48,634 nucleotides of DNA from an uncultured Acidimicrobiales bacterium (lineage in GTDB: Bacteria > Actinomycetota > Acidimicrobiia > Acidimicrobiales > CADCTF01): contig CADCTF010000118.1 in NCBI GenBank assembly GCA_902805655.1, positions 1 to 48,634 of the forward strand, given 5' to 3'. Below are positions 42,680-48,634 of this stretch, in pieces (position 1 is the stretch's first letter; every line of letters begins with the position of its first letter). Position numbers and translations under genes: made by a program. The notes under the pieces were generated by a model. The model ran no database searches. It was not told the DNA's origin and saw only the letters and a program-made list of their open reading frames with translations.

Positions 42680-44689
42680 TTGTCGGCAGACGCCGAGCTC
42701 GAGGCCGAGCAGGCCTACATCCACCACGGCTACGCCGCGCTCGACCGCATGCACGCCCGCACCTCCAAGCTGCTGGAGGAGGCACCCAACGACCCGGACC
42801 TGATCGCCTCCCTCACGCGCCGGGTGACCCAGCTCACCGACAACGGCCGGGCGCTGTGCTTCGGCCGCATCGACACAGAGGCCGGCGAGTGCTGGCACAT
42901 CGGCCGTCGCCACGTCGAGGACCAGGACGCCGAACCGGTGGTCGTGGAGTGGCGTGCACCGATCGCCGTGCCCTTCTACCGGGCCAAAATCACCGACCCG
43001 CGGGGGCTCGTGCGCCGGCGCCAGTTCGTGGTCGACGGCCGGACGCTGCTCAGCATGGCCGACGACTTCTTCACCGAAGAGGCGGCCTCGCAAGCCGACG
43101 GTCCGCACGTGCGTGGTCGCGACGCGCTGCTGGCCGAGCTCGAACGGGGCCGCACCGGTCAGATGCTCGACATCGTCGCCACCATCCAAGCCGAGCAGGA
43201 CGAGATCATCCGAGCGCCCATCGAGGGCATCCTCACCGTGCAGGGTGGCCCAGGAAGCGGGAAGACGGCCATCGGCCTCCATCGGGCCGCCTACCTGCTC
43301 TTCGGCAACGACGTGCTGGCGCGGGCGGGCGTGCTGGTCGTCGGCCCCAACCGCACGTTCCTCCGCTACATCGCCCAGGTGCTGCCGTCGCTCGGCGAGG
43401 AGGCGGTGGTGCAGACCACGCTCACCGACCTCGTCCCGGATGCGCCGGTGCGAGCGGAGGACGAGCTCGCGACGCAGCGGCTCAAGGGCGACGCTCGCTT
43501 GGCGACGGTGCTGCGCCGTGCCCTGCAGAACCGCCGCCGGCTCCTCACAGAAGGCTTCGAGGTCCGCCACCGCTCGACCCGGGTTCGTGTGGAGGCGGAC
43601 GAGGCGAACCAGCTGGCATCGACCGTCGCCGCTCGGCGGGTGCCCTACGCCGCCGGCCGCACCGCCCTTCGCGACCTGCTGGCCCGGGCGGTGTACGACC
43701 GCTACACGCAGCGATCGGGCTCGGTGGCTGCCGACTACGTCGAGATCTCGCGCAGCCTGCAGGGCTCCGCGTCGTTCAAGGCCGCCCTCGACGTGCTGTG
43801 GCCGTCGGTCTCCGCTCCGGCGCTGGTGCGGGAGCTGCTCGGCTCGGCGACGCGTCTGTCCGAAGCGGCAGGAGATCTTCTCCACGCGCACGAGCAGGCC
43901 TCGCTGGTGCGCAAGAGCGCCCGGTCGCTCAAAGCGGAGCGCTGGACGGAGGCCGACGGCCCGCTCGTGGACGAGGCCATCGAGCTGATCGAGGGTCGGG
44001 TGCGCACCTACGGGCACGCCGTGGTGGACGAGGCGCAGGACCTGTCGCCCATGCAGGCCCGGATGCTCGGGCGTCGCTGTCCCAACGGCTCGATGACGTT
44101 GCTCGGCGACATCGCCCAGGGCACGGGACCGTGGGGACGCAACGAGTGGGAGGACCTCCTCGCCCATCTGCCCGCGCCGGACGGCGCCCGCATCGCCGAG
44201 CTGCGGCTCGGGTACCGCGCCCCAGGTCAGGTGCTCGACCTCGCCTCCCGGCTGCTCCCCTCCATCGCACCCGGGCTCAGGCCCACCGAGTCGATCCGCC
44301 CCGGGCGGTTCGCGCCCTCGATCCGCCGGGTGACCGCAGACGTGCTGGCCGCATCGGCCGCAGCCGAGGCTGCGGCGCTTTCGGGGCACCACGGCTCGGT
44401 GGCGGTCATCGTCCCCGGTGCGCTGCACGACGAGGTGCGGTCGGCGCTCGCTGACACCTCGCTGGACACCGGGGATGCGTCGGCCAACGGTCTCGACCAC
44501 CGCGTCACGGTGGTCGCGGCCCTGGCGTCGAAGGGGCTCGAGTTCGAGGCCGTGGTGGTGGTGGAGCCGGCTCTCATCCGCCTCGACGCGCCGCACGGCC
44601 TACGGCTGGTGTACATCTGTCTCACCCGGCCCACTCAGCACCTGTCAGTGGTGCACGCCGAGGCGCTGCCAACCGAGCTGGTGGCCTGA
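42680..44689 (+). CDS. HelD/HelR-like UvrD-family helicase
   Basis: A 669-residue superfamily 1 ATPase. The N-terminal coiled coil has ELEAEQAYIHHGYAALDRMH. Walker A is GGPGSGKTAIGLHRAAYLL (~190). The Walker B region is HAVVDEAQDLSPMQARML and the RecA-2 part ends with VVAALASKGLEFEAVVVVEP and YICLTRPTQHL. The order and the GPNRTFLRYIAQVLPSLGE segment match HelD, which frees stalled RNA polymerase; actinobacterial HelR members also give rifampicin tolerance. HelD-specific polymerase-contact regions cannot be confirmed by eye. The TTG start has a GGGGGG site 5 bases upstream. The next feature is a tRNA 22 bases after the stop. Confidence 0.85.
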   Translation: MSADAELEAEQAYIHHGYAALDRMHARTSKLLEEAPNDPDLIASLTRRVTQLTDNGRALCFGRIDTEAGECWHIGRRHVEDQDAEPVVVEWRAPIAVPFYRAKITDPRGLVRRRQFVVDGRTLLSMADDFFTEEAASQADGPHVRGRDALLAELERGRTGQMLDIVATIQAEQDEIIRAPIEGILTVQGGPGSGKTAIGLHRAAYLLFGNDVLARAGVLVVGPNRTFLRYIAQVLPSLGEEAVVQTTLTDLVPDAPVRAEDELATQRLKGDARLATVLRRALQNRRRLLTEGFEVRHRSTRVRVEADEANQLASTVAARRVPYAAGRTALRDLLARAVYDRYTQRSGSVAADYVEISRSLQGSASFKAALDVLWPSVSAPALVRELLGSATRLSEAAGDLLHAHEQASLVRKSARSLKAERWTEADGPLVDEAIELIEGRVRTYGHAVVDEAQDLSPMQARMLGRRCPNGSMTLLGDIAQGTGPWGRNEWEDLLAHLPAPDGARIAELRLGYRAPGQVLDLASRLLPSIAPGLRPTESIRPGRFAPSIRRVTADVLAASAAAEAAALSGHHGSVAVIVPGALHDEVRSALADTSLDTGDASANGLDHRVTVVAALASKGLEFEAVVVVEPALIRLDAPHGLRLVYICLTRPTQHLSVVHAEALPTELVA

Positions 44690-44693
44690 CCCC

Positions 44694-44699
44694 TACCAT
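44694..44699 (+). promoter_or_regulatory. -10 box (TACCAT) for tRNA gene
   Basis: TACCAT ends 12 bases before the tRNA 5' end, leaving room for a short trimmed leader. It shares the hexamer seen upstream of many protein genes. Confidence 0.45.
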
Positions 44700-44711
44700 C
44701 TCGACCCAGCG

Positions 44712-44785
44712 GCCCCCGTACCCCAACCGGCAGAGGGAAGCCTCTTAAACAGGCCCCAGTGTGGGTTCGAATCCCACCGGGGGCA
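44712..44785 (+). tRNA. tRNA with UAA anticodon and short variable arm (Leu-like)
   Basis: 74 bases fold as a cloverleaf. The acceptor is GCCCCCG/CGGGGGC. The D arm is CCCC-AACCGGCAGA-GGG, the anticodon stem is GCCT/AGGC with loop CTTAAAC (anticodon TAA at 44746-44748), and the T arm is GTGGG-TTCGAAT-CCCAC. A73 is the discriminator and no CCA is encoded. The D-loop (AA-pyrimidine-pyrimidine-GGCAGA) and A73 match bacterial tRNA-Leu, and UAA would read UUA. However the variable arm is only about 5 bases, whereas normal bacterial tRNA-Leu is class II with a long arm. It may be an atypical tRNA-Leu or have another identity. Confidence 0.82.
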
Positions 44786-44804
44786 CTAGTTAGAAGTAAC
44801 TAGT
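44785..44804. repeat. Perfect AT-rich inverted repeat at tRNA 3' end
   Basis: ACTAGTTA-GAAG-TAACTAGT is a perfect 8-base stem with a 4-base loop. It begins at the tRNA discriminator base and is strikingly AT-rich for this genome. It has no following T-run. It may stop transcription, guide tRNA 3' trimming, or mark an integration site. Confidence 0.7.
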
Positions 44805-44823
44805 CATCGGGAACAAGTCCCCT

Positions 44824-45210
44824 GTGCACCGGTCGCTGAGCCTCCCGTCCCAGGCGGCCAGCGCCGCCGAGGCCCGAAGATTTGCGTGCGACCTGGTGAG
44901 CGACCTGGGCCTGCAATGCGAGTTCGGGCTGACTCTCGTGGTCTCCGAGCTCGTCACGAACGCCGTGCGGTACGGGGAGGCCCCCATCGAGCTGGCGATC
45001 CACGTGGCCCCCGATCGCGTGCGGGTCGAGGTGACCGACGCCAGTCCGGTGTCCCCCCGGATGAGCTTGGCCCCGCCCGAGGCGGTCTCGGGTCGTGGTC
45101 TGTCGCTCATCGACACCGTCGCGGTGTGCTGGGGCGTGGAGCCTTGTCCGGGAAGCGGCAAGGTCGTCTGGGCCGAGGTCGACCCGAGCGCCATCACCCT
45201 GCTCGGCTGA
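44824..45210 (+). CDS. RsbW-like ATP-binding (HATPase_c_2) protein
   Basis: A 128-residue GHKL-fold protein. SLPSQAASAAEARRFACDLV is the common opening, VVSELVTNAVRYG is the N box, VEVTDASPVSP stands for the G1 box (usual DxG changed to DAS), and GRGLSLIDTVAVCWG is the G2 box. Such proteins are anti-sigma serine kinases or regulators of unknown partners in actinobacteria. No sigma or STAS gene is adjacent here, the nearest STAS-like gene being 20 kb away. GTG 44824 is the only start after an in-frame TAA at 44797. Confidence 0.8.
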   Translation: MHRSLSLPSQAASAAEARRFACDLVSDLGLQCEFGLTLVVSELVTNAVRYGEAPIELAIHVAPDRVRVEVTDASPVSPRMSLAPPEAVSGRGLSLIDTVAVCWGVEPCPGSGKVVWAEVDPSAITLLG

Positions 45211-45249
45211 CGACCACCGTCGAGCGGATCCCCGGCCCGGTGGCCGCCC

Positions 45250-45255
45250 TACTAT
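45250..45255 (+). promoter_or_regulatory. -10 box (TACTAT) for acyltransferase operon
   Basis: TACTAT, 7 bases, ATG 45263. It is one of the closest matches to the -10 consensus TATAAT in the set. Confidence 0.5.
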
Positions 45256-45262
45256 CGCCGCC

Positions 45263-46126
45263 ATGTCCGGAGACCTGCACGAGGCGACGCGCGGCGGCGC
45301 CCTCGTCCCCATCCCCCGGGAAGATCCTGTCGATGATCCCCGGCTGGGCGACGTCGACGAGTGGGGTCGGTCCGAGCGGATGCGAGCTCTGGCCCGCCGC
45401 CTGTACGGCCCGGTCTACCGCAACTGGTTCCGCGCCGAGTGGGAGGGCCTGGAGAAGATTCCCACCACGGGCGGAGCCCTGCTGGTGGCCAACCACTCGG
45501 CGCCCCTGCCCTCCGACGCGCCGGTGATCATGCACGGCATCGAGGAGGAGCTGGGCCGTCCCGTGTACGGCATGGCGGAGCACCTCTTCCGGGCCATCCC
45601 CGTGGTCGGCACGCTCTGGTCACGGGTGGGAGGCGTGCCGGCCGACCCGGACAACGCGTACCGCCTCCTTCGCGAGCAGCAGCAGCTCGCGCTGGTCTTC
45701 CCCGAGGGCACCAAGGGCACGGGCAAGACCTACGACCAGCGCTACCAGCTTCGCCGCTTCGGACGCGGGGGCTTCGTGGAGATCGCCATGCGGGCGGGCG
45801 TGCCGATCGTCCCGATCGCAGTAGTGGGCGGCGAGGAGTCGATGCCGGCGCTGTTCAACATGCCGGGCGTGGCCAGGGCGCTGGGGCTCCCGTACCTGCC
45901 CGTCACGGCGAACCACCTGGTGCTCGGGCCGCTCCTCGGAACGGTCGTCTACTTCCCCTCGAAGTTCAAGCTGCGCGTGCTCGACCCCGTGCGCTTCGAC
46001 GTGGAGCCAGACCAGGAGCGCTACTCCAAGAGCCGGGTGATGGAAGCGGCGGAGGACATCCGCGTCCAGCTGCAGGACAACCTCTACGACATGCTCCGCT
46101 CCCGGAAGTCCGTGTGGTTCGGCTGA
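45263..46126 (+). CDS. Lysophospholipid acyltransferase family protein
   Basis: A 287-residue PlsC-like acyltransferase. NHSAPLPSDAP is motif I in the long form (H-x6-D) common in actinobacteria, LFRAIPVVGTLWSRVGGVPAD is around motif II, FPEGTKGTGKTY is motif III, and VPIVPIAVVGGEESMP is motif IV. It transfers an acyl chain to a lipid or glycerol phosphate at the membrane. The stop overlaps the next gene's start (TGATG), so it is coupled to the epimerase. A similar acyltransferase/epimerase neighbourhood exists in M. tuberculosis (Rv0502/Rv0501), as I recall. Confidence 0.85.
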   Translation: MSGDLHEATRGGALVPIPREDPVDDPRLGDVDEWGRSERMRALARRLYGPVYRNWFRAEWEGLEKIPTTGGALLVANHSAPLPSDAPVIMHGIEEELGRPVYGMAEHLFRAIPVVGTLWSRVGGVPADPDNAYRLLREQQQLALVFPEGTKGTGKTYDQRYQLRRFGRGGFVEIAMRAGVPIVPIAVVGGEESMPALFNMPGVARALGLPYLPVTANHLVLGPLLGTVVYFPSKFKLRVLDPVRFDVEPDQERYSKSRVMEAAEDIRVQLQDNLYDMLRSRKSVWFG

Positions 46127-47166
46127 TGGGCAAGCGCGTCCTGGTCACGGGCATCGGCAGCTTCTGGGGCGGACGGGTCGCCGAGGCGCTCGAGAAGCGG
46201 TCCGACGTCGACGTCATCATCGGCCTCGGCACGGACGAGCCGCGCGTCGAGCTGAAGCGCACGGAGTTCGTCCGGGCGGACAGCAGCTACTCGATCCTGT
46301 CCCGCATCGTGCAGGCCACCAAGGTCGACACCGTGGTCCACACCTTCCTGGTGGTGGACTCCACCCGAACCAGCGGTCGTCAGCTGCACGAGACCAACGT
46401 GATCGGCACCATGAACCTGCTGGCCGCCGCCGGCGCTCCCGGCAGCTCGGTGCGCCACATCGTGGTGAAGTCCTCGGCGCTCGTCTACGGCTCGTCGTAC
46501 AAGGACCCGGCGTGGTTCAGCGAGACCACCCCTCGGGTCGCGCCGGTCAAGACCCGGGTCGAGCGCTCGCTGCTGGAGGTCGAGGGCTACCTGCGCGACT
46601 TCGCGGTCGACAGCCCGCAGGTGGCCGTGACGCTGATGCGATTCGCCAACGTGGTCGGCACCGACATCGTCACGCCGCTCAGCAAGGCCCTCGAGCTGCC
46701 GGCCGTGCCGGCCATCTTCGGCTTCGACCCCTCGTTGCAGCTCCTCGAGGAGGACGACGTCGTGCGCTCGATCGACTTCGTCGTGGCCAACGAAGTGGCG
46801 GGCGTCTTCAACGTCGCTGGGGACAGACGACTGCCGTGGAGCGAGGTCGCCGCCTTGTGCGGCAAGTCGCTCTTCCCGCTGCCACCGCTGTTCACCGGTG
46901 CCGCGATCGCGCCGCTCGGGCGCCTCGGGCTCGTGGACCTGCCGCCCGAGACGCTCAGCCTGCTTCGCTACGGCCGCGGCGTCGACAACCGCCGGCTGAA
47001 GGCGGCCGGGTTCGTGTACCGCTATACGTCGGCCGGCGCAGTGGAGAACTTCGCCAAGGGGATGCGCCTTCGGAGCAGCCTCGGCACCCGTCCCGAGCCC
47101 TACAAGTACGAGCGCGACGTCGAGAGCTTCTTCAGCCACTCCCCTGCCGTCCGGAGGCCAACATGA
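46126..47166 (+). CDS. NAD-dependent epimerase/dehydratase (GalE-like)
   Basis: A 346-residue extended SDR. The Rossmann opening VLVTGIGSFWGGRVAEAL replaces the standard GGxGxxG with GIGSFWG. VHTFLVVDSTRTSGRQLHETN contains the next conserved block, VVKSSALVYGSSYKDP gives the Ser, and the usual YxxxK is replaced by KTRVERSLLEVE, so the catalytic Tyr is not evident. The later part (VFNVAGDRRLPWSEVAALCG) is typical of UDP-sugar epimerase-like proteins. Loss of the Tyr makes catalysis uncertain; a binding or scaffold role is possible. Confidence 0.78.
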   Translation: MGKRVLVTGIGSFWGGRVAEALEKRSDVDVIIGLGTDEPRVELKRTEFVRADSSYSILSRIVQATKVDTVVHTFLVVDSTRTSGRQLHETNVIGTMNLLAAAGAPGSSVRHIVVKSSALVYGSSYKDPAWFSETTPRVAPVKTRVERSLLEVEGYLRDFAVDSPQVAVTLMRFANVVGTDIVTPLSKALELPAVPAIFGFDPSLQLLEEDDVVRSIDFVVANEVAGVFNVAGDRRLPWSEVAALCGKSLFPLPPLFTGAAIAPLGRLGLVDLPPETLSLLRYGRGVDNRRLKAAGFVYRYTSAGAVENFAKGMRLRSSLGTRPEPYKYERDVESFFSHSPAVRRPT

Positions 47167-47945
47167 CCACACCGCTCCTTCGCGTCGATGTCGACTCCGA
47201 CCGCCGGGTCGCCGTCCTCACCCTGAACCACCCCGAGCGCCGCAACAGCCTGAGCCTCGAGCTGGTGGAGGGCATCATCGCCGCCTTCGACGACCTCGAG
47301 TCGCGGGACGACGTGGGCGCGGTGGTCATCACGGGCGCACCCCCGGCGTTCTGTGCCGGGGCCGACCTGTCCCAGCTCGGGGAGTCCCGTGAGGAGGGGC
47401 TGCGGAAGATCTACGAGGGCTTCCTCCGGGCCGGCCGCTCCCCGCTGCCCACCATCGCCGCGGTGAACGGCGCCGCAGTGGGCGCCGGCATGAACCTCGC
47501 CCTCTGCTGCGACATCCGCATCGCCGCCCGCCGCGCGCGCTTCGACACCCGGTTCCTCGAGCTCGGCCTGCACCCCGGGGGTGGCCACACCTGGATGTTG
47601 CAACGGGCAGTGGGGCCCTCGGTGGCGGCCGCCCTCGTGCTCTTCGGCGAGGTGCTCGACGGCGCGGCGGCCGAGCGGTGCGGCCTGGCCTGGCGCTGTG
47701 TCGACGACGACGCGCTCCTCGAGACCTCCATCACCATCGCGGCGAAGGCGGCCGCGGCTCCGCCCGCCCTGGCGCGCCGGGTGAAGGACACCATGGAGAA
47801 GGTGCTCACCGTCGACGACCACGAGACGGCCGTGGACGTCGAGCTCGAGGCCCAGCTGTGGTCGATGGACCAGCCCGACTTCGCCGAGCGCCTGGCCAGC
47901 CTGCAGCAGCGCATCTCGGCCGGGGGCTCTGCCGCCAAGGGCTAG
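47163..47945 (+). CDS. Enoyl-CoA hydratase/isomerase
   Basis: A 260-residue crotonase-fold protein. LNHPERRNSLSLELVEGI opens the fold. The oxyanion-hole segments are APPAFCAGADLSQL and NGAAVGAGMNLALCCDIRIA. The Glu pair of classical hydratases is only partly visible (TRFLELGLHPGGGHTW), where the first Glu position is Leu-Glu-Leu and the second is Pro-Gly-Gly, so hydratase activity is uncertain; other crotonase reactions are possible. Its ATGA overlaps the stop of the epimerase, making it the third coupled gene. Confidence 0.85.
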   Translation: MTTPLLRVDVDSDRRVAVLTLNHPERRNSLSLELVEGIIAAFDDLESRDDVGAVVITGAPPAFCAGADLSQLGESREEGLRKIYEGFLRAGRSPLPTIAAVNGAAVGAGMNLALCCDIRIAARRARFDTRFLELGLHPGGGHTWMLQRAVGPSVAAALVLFGEVLDGAAAERCGLAWRCVDDDALLETSITIAAKAAAAPPALARRVKDTMEKVLTVDDHETAVDVELEAQLWSMDQPDFAERLASLQQRISAGGSAAKG

Positions 47946-47961
47946 CAGAGCCCCCGGTCGG

Positions 47962-48634
47962 TCAGCTGACCGTCGAGGTCTGGCGCTGGTAGCGGGCGAT
48001 CTCGGCCCGGCCCACGACCATGTGGTGCACCTCGTCGGGCCCGTCGGCGAGGCGGAGCGTGCGCTGCGACGTGTACATGTCGGCCAGCGGGGTCCACTGC
48101 GAGACGCCGGTGGCACCGTGCATCTGGATGGCCTGGTCGATGATCTGGCAGGTGCGCTCGGGCACCATGGCCTTGACCGCGCTCACCCACACCCGGGCCT
48201 CGGCGTTGCCCATGAGGTCCATGGCCTTGGCCGCCTTCAGCACCATGAGGCGCATGGCCTCGATCTCGATGCGGGCCCGGGCGATGATCTCGGTGTTGCC
48301 GCCGAGAGCGACGAGCGGCTTGCCGAAGGCCTCCCGGCTGAGGCCCCGCTCGACCATGAGCTGCAGCGCCTTCTCCGCCGCGCCGATGGAGCGCATGCAG
48401 TGGTGGATGCGGCCGGGGCCGAGCCGCAGCTGGGAGATCTCGAAGCCACGCCCCTCCCCGAGCAGGATGCTCTCCTTCGGCACCCGCACGTCGGTGAAGC
48501 GGATGTGCATGTGGCCGTGGGGGGCGTCGTCCTTGCCGAACACGTGCATCGGCCCGAGGATCTCGACGCCGGGGTGCGGGAGCGGCACGAGGATCTGCGA
48601 CTGCTGCAGGTGCGCCGACGCGTCCGGGTTCGTC
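47962..48634 (-). CDS. Acyl-CoA dehydrogenase, ACAD10/11 type, C-terminal part
   Basis: The frame is open to the window edge, so the N-terminal part is missing. The visible ~223 residues begin TNPDASAHLQQSQILVPL and include GPMHVFGKDDAPHGHMHIRF, GEGRGFEISQLRLGPGRIHHC and MHGATGVSQWTPLADMYTSQR, then LADGPDEVHHMVVGRAEI. The run RLADGPDEVH places Asp or Glu where the catalytic Glu sits in most members, consistent with the ACAD10/11-like group, in which the base lies elsewhere. The substrate is probably a long or branched acyl-CoA. It converges on the enoyl-CoA hydratase gene. Confidence 0.87.
   Translation of the reverse strand, partial: TNPDASAHLQQSQILVPLPHPGVEILGPMHVFGKDDAPHGHMHIRFTDVRVPKESILLGEGRGFEISQLRLGPGRIHHCMRSIGAAEKALQLMVERGLSREAFGKPLVALGGNTEIIARARIEIEAMRLMVLKAAKAMDLMGNAEARVWVSAVKAMVPERTCQIIDQAIQMHGATGVSQWTPLADMYTSQRTLRLADGPDEVHHMVVGRAEIARYQRQTSTVS

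Noticed and set aside
42398-44454. Overlapping frames in other phases of the helicase region that look long enough to be genes.
   Set aside because: Only the frame from 42680 has Walker motifs and the HelD order; the others are shadows.
41387-44596. A very long open frame on the minus strand opposite the permease and helicase genes.
   Set aside because: It is antisense to clearly recognisable proteins, has Arg/His/Gly-rich low-complexity translation and no family motif. Long empty frames are expected at this GC content.
44712-44785. Suppressor tRNA reading UAA stop codons.
   Set aside because: A UAA-stop suppressor needs anticodon UUA. This anticodon is UAA, which pairs with UUA, and many genes here end normally.

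Overview
The window reads as chromosomal DNA of a high-GC actinobacterium. Nearly every frame is long and open, GTG and TTG starts are common, and the gene content is actinobacterial: an F420-type luciferase-like oxidoreductase, an Eis-like acetyltransferase, DUF5709 and DUF2142 proteins, an Rv2578c-type radical SAM protein and a HelD-like helicase. A PilT ATPase, several acyl-CoA dehydrogenases and three ethylmalonyl-CoA pathway enzymes fit a deep-branching group such as Acidimicrobiia, but that placement is inference. Genes cover almost everything; no gene-free stretch exceeds about 200 bases. I see no prophage, insertion sequence or CRISPR array.

Layout. 1-5540: end of a HerA-like ATPase, a methyltransferase, a VOC protein, then a minus-strand block (DoxX, RmlC-like epimerase, flavin reductase, MBL hydrolase, PilT). 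5539-11158: alpha/beta hydrolase, a small acidic protein, a MaoC/SGNH/MutY operon and a fused membrane/spermidine-synthase-like protein. 11359-18100: PilZ protein and a lipid-metabolism block (acyl-CoA dehydrogenase, methyltransferase, methylsuccinyl-CoA dehydrogenase, acyl-CoA synthetase, MBL hydrolase). 18064-24534: DUF2142/Eis pair, phytanoyl-CoA dioxygenase-like protein, AAA ATPase, ECF sigma factor, STAS protein, dodecin. 24718-33993: an internally duplicated membrane protein, glycosyltransferase, CoA-ester lyase, S9 peptidase/dienelactone hydrolase pair, PPOX/eIF2B-like pair, DUF2269 protein, thioredoxin-fold protein, fumarase. 34144-44689: F420 oxidoreductase, quinone oxidoreductase, an intein-split radical SAM protein, MFS transporter, DUF5709 protein, two divergent AI-2E-family permeases, a truncated LigD-type phosphoesterase, and the helicase. 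44712-48634: an unusual tRNA with a UAA anticodon, an RsbW-like ATPase, a translationally coupled acyltransferase/epimerase/enoyl-CoA hydratase set, and a partial acyl-CoA dehydrogenase.

How the genes work together. Three steps of the ethylmalonyl-CoA pathway (methylsuccinyl-CoA dehydrogenase, mesaconyl-CoA hydratase, beta-methylmalyl-CoA lyase) sit at three separate loci, suggesting assimilation of acetyl-CoA or fatty acids without the glyoxylate shunt. The acyl-CoA dehydrogenases, synthetase, enoyl-CoA hydratase and fumarase fit a lipid-degrading lifestyle.

The most striking genome-wide signal is regulatory. Twenty genes have a TAnnnT hexamer placed 6-8 bases before the start codon, and the tRNA has one 12 bases before its 5' end. 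This is the geometry expected of leaderless transcription. Genes without the hexamer tend to have a Shine-Dalgarno sequence or to overlap an upstream gene. One bidirectional case uses overlapping hexamers on opposite strands.
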